Origin: Rhodococcus sp. P1Y
GTDB lineage: Bacteria > Actinomycetota > Actinomycetes > Mycobacteriales > Mycobacteriaceae
Assembly (NCBI RefSeq): GCF_003641205.1
Contig: NZ_CP032762.1
Coordinates: 5,786,001-5,850,000 of the forward strand
Reading direction: 5' to 3'
DNA length: 64,000 nucleotides
In this document: in pieces, positions 1 to 10,465 of the stretch
Layout: every line of letters begins with the position of its first letter
How positions within the stretch are numbered: position 1 is the stretch's first letter
The notes under the pieces: generated by a model
What the model saw: only the letters and a program-made list of their open reading frames with translations
The model's database searches: none
Told to the model about the DNA's origin: nothing
Translations under genes and position numbers: made by a program

Positions 1-35
1 CACGAACACATGTTCGCACGAGGGTCCGACACGTT

Positions 36-1901
36 TCAGGCAGTGAGGTGGTGGATGTAGCACCACCGCCAGTTCTCTCCCGGCTCGGCGGACTCCATGA
101 CCGGGTGTGCGGTCTCGTGGAAGTGAACAGTCGCGTGCTGCTTGGGCGACGAGTCGCAACAGGCAACATGACCGCACTGCAGACACTGCCGCAGGGCAAC
201 CCATTCCGTCCCGTCCCTGATGCATTCGCGGCAGGTGCCGTCGGACACGATCTCGGCAGCAGGAAAGTGATCGAGTTCCTCGCAACCCAGCCCCTGATGC
301 GAGCGGAGTTCGTTCGACGTCCGGATGTCCCGGCGTGCCTCGCTCGCGACGTCGATCATCGATTCCTCGACGTCGAGCATCGCCAAGACCTCACCCACGA
401 CCTCCGAGGGCACTGTGCCCGAACTCCGGATCTCGAGAATGCGGGCTCGTTCGGCGTTGATCATCGTCAGGCGCACACGCGCGTACAGCTCGCTCGGAGT
501 TTCCTGATCCGCGGTGGTACCCAAGCGTTCCCATGCGGAGAAGTTCCGCTGGTCGACCCGTTGACGGACCAGCATATCGACTCCATGAGGATCCTCGTAG
601 TCGAGTTCGTCGAGCGCCTTGTAACCGGCTTTCGACGCCTGCTGGAGCAGAGTGGCCCGTGCCAGCGCGTCGTCCATCGGGTCCGGAGACGGCACTTTGA
701 GTCGCTTCGCCACGAGCGGGAGGGTCAGCCCCTGGACGAAGAGGGTGCCGGCGACGACGGTGAACGCGATCAGCAGCAGAATCTCTCGGTACTCGGTACC
801 GATCGGAATGATGAATGCGGCAGCGAGGGTCACGACTCCGCGCATCCCCGCCCACCCGATGAGAAAGGTGTACCGCCACGACGGGACGACACCCGTCGAC
901 GCGTCGGCAACCGGGCGGATCAGCGCGAAACGAGCGATGAACACCCACACCATCCGAATGCCGATGACTCCGAGGAGCGTGGCGACGCAGACACCGATGA
1001 TCGTCGTGGCCGACAACGAGCTGGTGCCTACGTCGCGTAGAAGCCAGGACGCCTGCAACCCGATCAGGAGGAAGACGGCATTCTCGAGGATGTACGCGAT
1101 GGTGCGCCAGTTGATTCGTTCGGCTATCCGCGACTGCGCCGACTGCAGGATCGGTGCCTTGTGCCCGAGAAGCAGACCGGCTATGACCACCGCGAGCACG
1201 CCCGACGCGTGTATCTCCTCGGCAACGAGGTACGCGGCGAACGGGACGATGAAGGAGATCGCGGTGTCGAGCACCGGATTGGTGAGTCGCTTGCGGAGCT
1301 TGGCGACGACAACGAACGTCACGAGTCCGACGGCGATTCCGCCACCTGCGGCGACGAAAAAATCGAGCCCTACCCGCCACGCCTGAACCGAATGCCCGAG
1401 CGCGAAGATCGCGGTACTGAGCGCGACGAGGGCCGTCGCGTCGTTCAGCAGCGACTCGCCCTCCAGGATTGTGACGACACGTCGTGGGAGTCCGATTCGT
1501 CGACCGATCGCCGTCGCTGCCACGGCGTCGGGTGGTGCGACGACTGCCCCGATCGCAAGCGCGGCCGGCCAGGAGATACCGGGCAGGATCGAGTGAACGA
1601 TGGCGCCGATCCCGAACGTCGTCGCGATGACGAGCACGACCGACAGCAGCAGGATCGATCGGCGATTGGCATTGAAATCCACCAGCGAGGAATGAATAGC
1701 CGTCGCGTACAACAACGGTGGCAGCAACCCGAGCAGCACCACCTCCGGTTCCAGGTGGACCTCCGGGACCCCGGGGATGTACGACACGGCCGCACCGACG
1801 ACGATCAAGAGCAGCGGGGGCGGTACATCCAGGCGTTCGGCGAGTGCAGCACCGGCAAGGACGCCGATCGCGAGCACCACCAACAAGACAGCGATCTCCA
1901 T
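36..1901 (-). CDS. Na+/H+ antiporter (CPA1/NhaP type) with C-terminal UBP zinc finger
   Basis: A 621-residue membrane antiporter that should exchange Na+ (or K+) for H+ at the cytoplasmic membrane. The first ~400 residues are a run of hydrophobic helices starting right at the N-terminus, with the GESLLNDATALV stretch typical of CPA1 exchangers. A hydrophilic linker follows (about 410-540). The last ~75 residues hold regularly spaced Cys and His (CRECI, CLQCGHVACC, then several His), the pattern of a UBP-type zinc finger. The gene is complete: TGA at 36-38 and an ATG that opens directly into the first helix. It runs alone, upstream of and codirectional with the P450 gene. Family is clear; the ion preference and the zinc finger's role cannot be read from sequence. 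Confidence 0.88.
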   Translation of the reverse strand: MEIAVLLVVLAIGVLAGAALAERLDVPPPLLLIVVGAAVSYIPGVPEVHLEPEVVLLGLLPPLLYATAIHSSLVDFNANRRSILLLSVVLVIATTFGIGAIVHSILPGISWPAALAIGAVVAPPDAVAATAIGRRIGLPRRVVTILEGESLLNDATALVALSTAIFALGHSVQAWRVGLDFFVAAGGGIAVGLVTFVVVAKLRKRLTNPVLDTAISFIVPFAAYLVAEEIHASGVLAVVIAGLLLGHKAPILQSAQSRIAERINWRTIAYILENAVFLLIGLQASWLLRDVGTSSLSATTIIGVCVATLLGVIGIRMVWVFIARFALIRPVADASTGVVPSWRYTFLIGWAGMRGVVTLAAAFIIPIGTEYREILLLIAFTVVAGTLFVQGLTLPLVAKRLKVPSPDPMDDALARATLLQQASKAGYKALDELDYEDPHGVDMLVRQRVDQRNFSAWERLGTTADQETPSELYARVRLTMINAERARILEIRSSGTVPSEVVGEVLAMLDVEESMIDVASEARRDIRTSNELRSHQGLGCEELDHFPAAEIVSDGTCRECIRDGTEWVALRQCLQCGHVACCDSSPKQHATVHFHETAHPVMESAEPGENWRWCYIHHLTA

Positions 1902-1974
1902 GCGCTGATTGTGCTCCCGCTGTCACCGGCAGGCAGCGCGTAGGTTCGTTTTCGCTCTGCTCCCAGTGGCTTCC

Positions 1975-3162
1975 TCAGCCGACGAGCCGGACGGGCATCG
2001 ATTCGAGTCCGGACACGAAGTTGGCTGCTCTTCTCGGTAGTTGCTCGTCGGTTGCGAGCTCCATGCCCGGTAGGCGGGTCAGCACTCGCTCGAACATCAA
2101 CCGTCCCTCGATTCGGGCCAACTGGTTGCCGAGGCAGAAATGAGATCCGAATCCGAACGCCAGGTGCGCATTCGGGCTACGGGCAGCATCGAAGACCTCG
2201 GGTCGCTCGAAGGCCGTCTCGTCGAAGTTTGCGGATTCGAACAGCAACAGGACTTTCTCGCCCTCGTGCAGCTGCGTGCCGAGGAACGTCGTATCTCGCG
2301 TGACGGTTCGGCACATGTTCTTCACCGGCGACGACCATCGCAGCATCTCCTCGACCGCGCGAGGCACCCCGGAGAGATCGGTCGCCAGGCGATCTCGTTG
2401 ATCGGGGTGACGGAGAAGCTGTTCCATCCCACCGCTGAGGACGTGTCTCGTTGTTTCGTCGCCGCCGATGAGGATGAGGAGTGTCTCGTTGACGATGTCC
2501 TGATCAGTGAGGCGATGGCCGTCGACTTCGGCGTGGACCAGCACGCTGATCAGATCGTCGGCCGGGTGTTCACGGCGTTCGGCGATGATCCGAAGAGTGA
2601 ACTCGGTGAATTCGACGTATGCCGTCATCATCGCCTGAACCTCGACTTCGCTCGCGTGGCTTCCGAGCGCGCGCACCAGATCATCGGACCAGCGCAGGAA
2701 CGTCTCACGCTCGTGTGGGCGAACGCCGAGCATGTCTCCGATCACTGCCATCGGCAGCGGAGCCGCAAGATCTCGGACGAAATCGCACTCGCCCTTGTCG
2801 ATCACCGCGTCGATCAGCTCGTCGCACACCTGGCCGATGCGGTCGATCTTCGCCTCGACTTTCCGCCTGGTGAATCCTGCGTTGACGAGCGTGCGCCGAC
2901 GCACGTGCTGCGGATCGTCCATATCGATCATCTGCGGCAACGGGCCGATTTCCGGTCGGATCCCTCCGGCATTGGAGAACAGTTCAGGGTCACGTTCGGC
3001 TGCAAGAACGCCCGAGTACGACGCCACCGCCGCCAATCCGGATCCATCGGGCCGGTAGACGGGTTGGTGCTCGCGCATCCACTGGTATGCGTGCCGAGGG
3101 TCCCCGAAAGCGCCTGCATAGAAACGCCCGTCGGTGAGGTCTACTTCCACACGCGTGGTCAC
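1975..3162 (-). CDS. cyp142: cytochrome P450, CYP142-type steroid C26/C27 monooxygenase
   Basis: A 395-residue P450 very similar along its length to what I recall of M. tuberculosis CYP142, including the stretches GGIRPEIGPLPQMIDMDDP, VNAGFTRRKV, RDLAAPLPMAVIGDMLGVRP and NFVSGLESMPV. CYP142 oxidises the terminal side-chain carbon of cholesterol or cholestenone, the first step of side-chain breakdown. The I-helix reads GGDETTRH and the haem-cysteine loop FGFGSHFCLG. The start is a GTG with GGGAGG eight bases upstream. It is divergent from an SDR gene, and a KstR box lies 20-33 bases upstream of the start, so sterol induction is expected. Redox partners are not encoded nearby. Confidence 0.9.
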   Translation of the reverse strand: MTTRVEVDLTDGRFYAGAFGDPRHAYQWMREHQPVYRPDGSGLAAVASYSGVLAAERDPELFSNAGGIRPEIGPLPQMIDMDDPQHVRRRTLVNAGFTRRKVEAKIDRIGQVCDELIDAVIDKGECDFVRDLAAPLPMAVIGDMLGVRPHERETFLRWSDDLVRALGSHASEVEVQAMMTAYVEFTEFTLRIIAERREHPADDLISVLVHAEVDGHRLTDQDIVNETLLILIGGDETTRHVLSGGMEQLLRHPDQRDRLATDLSGVPRAVEEMLRWSSPVKNMCRTVTRDTTFLGTQLHEGEKVLLLFESANFDETAFERPEVFDAARSPNAHLAFGFGSHFCLGNQLARIEGRLMFERVLTRLPGMELATDEQLPRRAANFVSGLESMPVRLVG

Positions 3163-3181
3163 CAGAAAACCCTCCCAAAAC

Positions 3182-3195
3182 TAGAACGTGTTCTT
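3182..3195. promoter_or_regulatory. KstR operator between cyp142 and the SDR gene
   Basis: TAGAACGTGTTCTT fits the KstR consensus TnnAACnnGTTnnA at all but the last base. It lies in the 67-bp divergent space between cyp142 and the SDR gene and could control both. Confidence 0.8.
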
Positions 3196-3229
3196 ATTAT
3201 GGAACGGAGACCCCGCCAGAGAGGCAGCA

Positions 3230-4039
3230 ATGACCGAATTCGAGGGAAAGTCCATCCTGGTAACCGGCGGTGGCAGCGGGATCGGCCTCGGCATCGCCAC
3301 GGCCCTCGCGGACGCGGGCGCGACAGTCACCATCGTCGGGAGAACCGAGAGCACGCTCGCACGGGCCGCCGAAGCCAAGGATCTGCGAACATTCGCAGCC
3401 GACGTCACGAGTGAGGACGCGGTCGTCGATGCCGTTGCGTTCGCAGTCGAGGCCACCGGCAGATTGGACGGTGTCGTCGCATGCGCGGGCGGCAACGAGA
3501 CGATCGCACCGGTGACGCAGATCGACGTGGCAGCATGGCGTCGAACCGTCGAGCTCAATGTCACCGGAACGATGTTGACGCTCAAGCATTCTGCTCGCGA
3601 ACTCGTGCGCGGAGGCGGTGGTTCGTTCGTGGCGATCTCGTCCATCGCGAGCAGCAATACCCACCGTTGGTTCGGCGCCTATGGCGTGTCCAAGTCCGGC
3701 GTCGATCATCTCGTTCAGCTCGCAGCCGACGAACTGGGCGCAAGCAACGTGCGTGTCAACGGTATTCGTCCGGGGCTCACACGGACCGAGCTCGTCGCGC
3801 TGATCACCGACGGCGGGCCGATCCTCGACGATTATCTCGAATGTACGCCGCTGGGTCGCGTCGGGGAGGTGGACGACATCGCCGCACTCGCTCTGTTCCT
3901 CCTCGGCCCGACGTCCACCTGGATCACCGGCCAGGTGATCAACGTCGACGGAGGCCAAAGCCTCAGACGCGGACCCGATTACACTTCGATGCTCGAGCAG
4001 GTATACGGAGCCGACGGGCTCCGAGGCGTTGTGTCATGA
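3230..4039 (+). CDS. short-chain dehydrogenase/reductase (SDR), probably steroid-related
   Basis: A 269-residue classical SDR. The NAD(P) binding motif VTGGGSGIGLG is at residues 11-21, the NAG-equivalent is CAGGNE at 85-90, and the catalytic Ser137/138-Tyr151-Lys155 set lies in AISSIA...YGVSK. The ATG at 3230 was chosen over an upstream in-frame ATG inside the leader because it follows a purine-rich GAGAGGCAG and gives the usual SDR N-terminus. It is the first gene of a KstR-box promoter divergent from cyp142, and its stop overlaps the start of the next gene (ATGA), so the two form an operon. The context suggests oxidation or reduction of a sterol-derived hydroxyl or keto group; the substrate is not known. 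Confidence 0.82.
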   Translation: MTEFEGKSILVTGGGSGIGLGIATALADAGATVTIVGRTESTLARAAEAKDLRTFAADVTSEDAVVDAVAFAVEATGRLDGVVACAGGNETIAPVTQIDVAAWRRTVELNVTGTMLTLKHSARELVRGGGGSFVAISSIASSNTHRWFGAYGVSKSGVDHLVQLAADELGASNVRVNGIRPGLTRTELVALITDGGPILDDYLECTPLGRVGEVDDIAALALFLLGPTSTWITGQVINVDGGQSLRRGPDYTSMLEQVYGADGLRGVVS

Positions 4040-4704
4040 CTGCGCACAACGTGCTCGGCACGCGCATCGAGACACCCGTGCAGGTTCGAAGCGCGCAGGC
4101 TGCAATGGGCATGTTCTCCGTCGATGCCGAACGGGCGCAACTTTCGATCGACTACTCGGGTCTGCGTATCCAGAAATGGCGACCGGGACGGGGATTGTGC
4201 GCCCTGATCTTCGTGCGGTACGAAGACGGAGATCTCGGTCCGTACAACGAGTTCGGTGTCGTGTTCCCGATCGTGGGTGGTGTGCTGATCCATCGACTGC
4301 CGGTGGACGGGGAGTTCACGCTGGCCGCGGGCAGACAAATCTGGGGATTTCCCAAAGAGCTGGCCGACTTCGATGTCTCCTACGGTTCGACGTTCGGCGG
4401 CCGGCTGAGCCAAGCCGGCACCGAGGTCCTGCGGCTCGAACTTCGTTCCGGCCTCCCCGCACCCGGACGGTTGTTCTCGCGGCCGCTCGACGCGTACTCC
4501 TGCCTCGACGGCGTGACTCGCAAAACCAGTTGGACCATGAACCCGGGGACCGCCCGAGCGAGGCCTGGTGGGGCGCAGCTGACGCTCGGAGACCACCCGA
4601 TTGCCGACGAGTTGCGCAAACTCGACCTTCCCCGACATGCACTGATGACGACCCATATGCCCTCGCTGAGAATGGAATTCGGCGACGCCGACGTCATCTC
4701 ATGA
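4036..4704 (+). CDS. acetoacetate decarboxylase-like protein
   Basis: A 222-residue protein of the acetoacetate decarboxylase superfamily. The sequence QIWGFPKELADF contains the family motif GFPKE, whose lysine (Lys107 here) forms the Schiff base in true decarboxylases. The start overlaps the SDR stop as ATGA, so translation is probably coupled. The gene ends convergently with the acetyltransferase gene, overlapping it by six bases. Members of this superfamily can also be dehydratases, aldolases or lyases acting on beta-keto or alpha-keto acids. Here it may act on a steroid-derived keto acid, but that rests only on the KstR-box operon. Confidence 0.72.
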   Translation: MTAHNVLGTRIETPVQVRSAQAAMGMFSVDAERAQLSIDYSGLRIQKWRPGRGLCALIFVRYEDGDLGPYNEFGVVFPIVGGVLIHRLPVDGEFTLAAGRQIWGFPKELADFDVSYGSTFGGRLSQAGTEVLRLELRSGLPAPGRLFSRPLDAYSCLDGVTRKTSWTMNPGTARARPGGAQLTLGDHPIADELRKLDLPRHALMTTHMPSLRMEFGDADVIS

Positions 4705-5238
4705 ACTAGGACGGTCGAGCCTCTGGACATAGTGCAACGGCGGGTCGATCGGGTTGTCTGCTTCCAGTTGCGCCTCGCCGACGCGTCGGAAACCCGCCTT
4801 CTCCAACGCCCGCCACGACTGCCGGTTGCCTGCCACAACCGGGACGACAATCGCGTTCGACGACGGATACGCGCGCCACGTGTCCACGGCCAGTGCCTCG
4901 ATCAAGCGCGGCCCGCGGCCTCGGTGGATTTCGGATACTTCACCTATGAGGTAGTCGATCGTGGTGGCCTCGTCGGGCATGTCGATGTACTCGGCGATCG
5001 CCGCGAGGTCGTCCGGGTAGTCGGCCCACCTGCATCGCTGCACGAGCGCGAACGGCACCTCGTCCTCGAACGCCAACAGGTCCTCGGCGGGTTCCTCACC
5101 CCGCGCGACGGGACCGAAGTCGCGTGCAACCGCCTCGGCGCTGAACTCCTGATGCCACCACCGCGCCACGTGCGGATGCGACAGCCATTCCGCGATCAAC
5201 CGAAAGTCCGCCTCGACAACGCGCCGGAAAGTGATCAT
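4699..5238 (-). CDS. GNAT-family N-acetyltransferase, AAC(6')-like
   Basis: A 179-residue GNAT fold protein. It opens with the FRRVVEADFRLIAEWLSHPHVARWW segment common to AAC(6')-type aminoglycoside acetyltransferases and siderophore acyltransferases (given here as position 4-28 with key residues W18, H22, W27-W28). The acetyl-CoA loop is present as HRGRGPRLI, followed by NRQSWRALEKAGFRRVG near the C-terminus. It carries no KstR box and sits between two steroid units, so it is probably unrelated to sterol use. Whether it modifies antibiotics or a metabolite cannot be decided from sequence. Confidence 0.75.
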   Translation of the reverse strand: MITFRRVVEADFRLIAEWLSHPHVARWWHQEFSAEAVARDFGPVARGEEPAEDLLAFEDEVPFALVQRCRWADYPDDLAAIAEYIDMPDEATTIDYLIGEVSEIHRGRGPRLIEALAVDTWRAYPSSNAIVVPVVAGNRQSWRALEKAGFRRVGEAQLEADNPIDPPLHYVQRLDRPSS

Positions 5239-5266
5239 TCCGGTCAGGTTACGCGGCTTCGCCGCC

Positions 5267-5365
5267 CGTGCGCGCGTAGTTACGGCGGGCGGTAACTACG
5301 CACTCACGAGCAGGTCAGGGGGTGGTGAGTGCGTAATGACGGCGGGCGGTAACTACGCACGCACG
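5267..5365. repeat. CGTGCGTGCGTA hairpin repeat, locus 1 (two hairpins)
   Basis: Two imperfect inverted repeats follow the hsaB stop. Arms 5267-5283 and 5292-5308 pair around GCGTAGTTAC/GTAACTACGC; arms 5325-5340 and 5348-5365 pair around GCGTAATGAC/GGTAACTACGC. No T-run follows, so they are not classic terminators, but they lie at the 3' end of the hsaADCB operon and upstream of the acetyltransferase gene. The same sequence recurs at four other loci in this window. Confidence 0.8.
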
Positions 5366-5371
5366 GGCGCA

Positions 5372-5913
5372 CTACAACCACGTATCCGACGCCGCCGTGG
5401 TGAGGAAGGCTTCCAGATCGTCGCGCCACGGTGCGGGCACGGTCTTGTCCGGCTCGATGCCGGTGTACTGACCGCGGTAGAAGAGCAGCGGGCGTTCACC
5501 GCCGATGTCACCGAGCGTCTGCACGCGCCCAATGACGACGAAGTGGTCTCCGCCGTCGTGGACGGTTTCGACGGTGCAGTCGATGTGCGCGAGCGCGCCC
5601 GCGAGAATCGGCGAACCCAATTCCGATGCAGTCCAGTCCACTCCGGCGAACTTGTCCGGCTCACGGGAGCCGAATCGGGCGCACGTGTCCTGCTGATCCT
5701 CACCGAGCACGTTGACTGCGAATCTGCCCGACGCTTCGATCGCCGCCCAGGACCGTGAACCCTTCGTCGGGCAGAACAGCACGAGCGGAGGGTCGAGCGA
5801 GAGCGCAGCGAACGATTGGCAAGCGAACCCGATGGGCGCACCGTCGTGGACCGTGGTGATGATCGTGATCCCGGTACAGAACTGCCCCATCACAGCTCTG
5901 AACTGAGAACTCA

Positions 5914-5914
<1 letters not shown>
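5372..5914 (-). CDS. hsaB: flavin reductase of the 3-HSA monooxygenase system
   Basis: A 180-residue NAD(P)H:flavin oxidoreductase of the DIM6/NTAB flavin-reductase family. It supplies reduced flavin to HsaA for hydroxylation of 3-HSA, the opened-ring steroid phenol. Visible family features are FRAVMGQFCTGITIITT at the N-terminus, GFACQSFAALSLDPPLV and the GRVQTLG...PLLFYRGQY segment. The ATG overlaps the hsaC stop as TAATG, which fixes the start. It is the last gene of the hsaA-hsaD-hsaC-hsaB operon, the same order as in M. tuberculosis, and is followed by a double hairpin repeat. Confidence 0.9.
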
Positions 5915-8853
<2,939 letters not shown>

Positions 8854-8894
8854 TTTTGCCTACTCCTGCCATCGATGGGTACTGAAGCCAAGAC

Positions 8895-8908
8895 TAGAAC
8901 ACGTTACC
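8895..8908. promoter_or_regulatory. KstR operator proximal to hsaA
   Basis: TAGAACACGTTACC keeps the AACnnGTT core and the left flank of the KstR motif, with a degenerate right flank. It lies 42 bases upstream of the hsaA GTG. Confidence 0.72.
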
Positions 8909-8962
8909 GTGACTGTCGAGAACTTGTTCCACAGCTTTCACTAGCGCGTTCAGGCCAAATTC

Positions 8963-8976
8963 TATAACGTGTTCTA
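8963..8976. promoter_or_regulatory. KstR operator proximal to kshA
   Basis: TATAACGTGTTCTA matches TnnAACnnGTTnnA fully. It lies 29 bases upstream of the kshA ATG, in the hsaA-kshA divergent region, which therefore holds two operators 68 bases apart. Confidence 0.85.
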
Positions 8977-9005
8977 GTACGCAAGATCGGACTGAAGGGG
9001 CACCC

Positions 9006-10148
9006 ATGGCGAAGATCCGTGAGATAGACGTCGGCGAGACCCCGACGCGGTATGCGCGTGGTTGGCACTGCCTCGGGCTCACGAAGACGTTCACCGACGG
9101 AGCTCCACACGCGGTACAGGCGTTCGGAACCAAACTCGTCGTGTTCGCTGATACGTCGGGCAAGATCGTCGTCCTCGACGGCTACTGCCGGCATATGGGC
9201 GGCGATCTCACCCAGGGAACCGTCAAGGGCGACGAGATCGCCTGCCCCTTCCACGACTGGCGATGGGGCGCGAGCGGCAAATGCACCGAGATTCCCTACG
9301 CGAGGCGCGTGCCGCCGCTGGCCCGGACCCGAACGTGGACGACGCTCGAGCAGAACGGGCAGTTGTTCGTGTGGAACGACGCCGAGGGCAACCCGCCACC
9401 CGAGGACGTGACGATTCCGCGCATCGAAGGCGCCTACAGCGACGATTGGACCGACTGGACCTGGAATTCGATGGTCATCGAGGGCGCCAACTGCCGCGAG
9501 ATCATCGACAACGTCGTGGACATGGCGCACTTCTTCTACATTCACTACGCGTTCCCGACGTACTTCAAGAACGTCTTCGAGGGCCACATCGCGTCGCAAT
9601 TTCTGAACACCAAGGGACGTCCCGACATCGGGATGGCATCGCAATACGGCGGTGACACCCTGCTCCGGTCGGAGGCGTCGTACTTCGGTCCTTCGTACAT
9701 GATCAACCCGCTGATCAACATCTACGGCGGATACGAGGTCGAAAGCGTTCTCATCAACTGCCATTACCCGATCGATCAGAACTCGTTCGTCCTTCAGTGG
9801 GGCATCACGGTCAAGAAGCCCAAAGGCATCGACGACAAGACCGCGACCAAGCTCGCCGAGAAGTTCACCGAGGGCATCAGTGTCGGATTTCTGCAGGACG
9901 TGGAGATCTGGAAGAACAAGACCAAGATCGACAACCCGCTGCTCTGCGAGGAGGACGGGCCGGTCTATCAACTGCGGCGCTGGTACGACCAGTTCTACGT
10001 CGACGTCGCCGACGTCGACGAGAAGATGACCGACCGATTCGAATTCGAGGTCGACACCACCAAGGCGAACGAGGCCTGGCAACACGAGGTCGACGAGAAC
10101 CTCGCCAAACAGGCCGCCGAAAAAGAGGCCGAGAAAGCCGACGCATGA
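9006..10148 (+). CDS. kshA: 3-ketosteroid 9-alpha-hydroxylase, oxygenase subunit
   Basis: A 380-residue Rieske non-haem iron oxygenase. With reductase KshB it hydroxylates C9 of AD or ADD (or their CoA-linked precursors), which with KstD opens ring B. The Rieske cluster ligands are Cys61-x-His63 and Cys80-x2-His83 within CRHMGG and CPFHDWRWG. The mononuclear iron site is in NVVDMAHFFYIHYAFPTYF with the Asp-His-His set. The ATG follows GAAGGGG. The stop overlaps the next ORF as ATGA. No kshB lies in the window. Confidence 0.93.
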   Translation: MAKIREIDVGETPTRYARGWHCLGLTKTFTDGAPHAVQAFGTKLVVFADTSGKIVVLDGYCRHMGGDLTQGTVKGDEIACPFHDWRWGASGKCTEIPYARRVPPLARTRTWTTLEQNGQLFVWNDAEGNPPPEDVTIPRIEGAYSDDWTDWTWNSMVIEGANCREIIDNVVDMAHFFYIHYAFPTYFKNVFEGHIASQFLNTKGRPDIGMASQYGGDTLLRSEASYFGPSYMINPLINIYGGYEVESVLINCHYPIDQNSFVLQWGITVKKPKGIDDKTATKLAEKFTEGISVGFLQDVEIWKNKTKIDNPLLCEEDGPVYQLRRWYDQFYVDVADVDEKMTDRFEFEVDTTKANEAWQHEVDENLAKQAAEKEAEKADA

Positions 10149-10465
10149 GCCTGCACTGGGCCAAGGCGCCGAATTTCGCGAACGACCCCGCGCGGGTTGA
10201 GGAGATACACGCACAGACAGTCAGGGACAAGGAAAATTACCTCGACTCCCAGCTTGCTCCTGTCGAGTGCCGTGCCTGCGGAACAGGCGTTCTGGTGCGC
10301 AAGAACAGTGTCAAGCAAACGTCGGTGCAGTGGACAACGAGGCCGTCCGAGACCTGCCCGCTCTTCCGCGAGGCAGGTAACTCGGCCACTCAGGATTCGT
10401 GTCCGCGGATGCAGGAATCCATCGATCACGCGGTGATGGAAGGATTCCTGTCGGTCCCCGACTAG
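10145..10465 (+). CDS. small four-cysteine protein translationally coupled to kshA
   Basis: A 106-residue protein I cannot assign to a named family. It contains four cysteines: Cys42 and Cys45 in ECRACG, Cys71 in ETCPLF and Cys86 in DSCPRM, a spacing compatible with a zinc or iron-sulfur site. Its ATG overlaps the kshA stop as ATGA, so the two should be cotranscribed from the KstR-box promoter and translated together. It ends convergently with the KstD-like gene, overlapping by four bases. A role as accessory, assembly or electron-transfer partner of KshA is inference from position only. Confidence 0.7.
   Translation: MSLHWAKAPNFANDPARVEEIHAQTVRDKENYLDSQLAPVECRACGTGVLVRKNSVKQTSVQWTTRPSETCPLFREAGNSATQDSCPRMQESIDHAVMEGFLSVPD

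Noticed and set aside
48..1943. Long open frames opposite the antiporter gene on the plus strand
   Set aside because: They are the high-GC shadow of the antiporter: biased, Arg/Asp-rich translations without recognisable domains, while the minus strand encodes a clear membrane protein.
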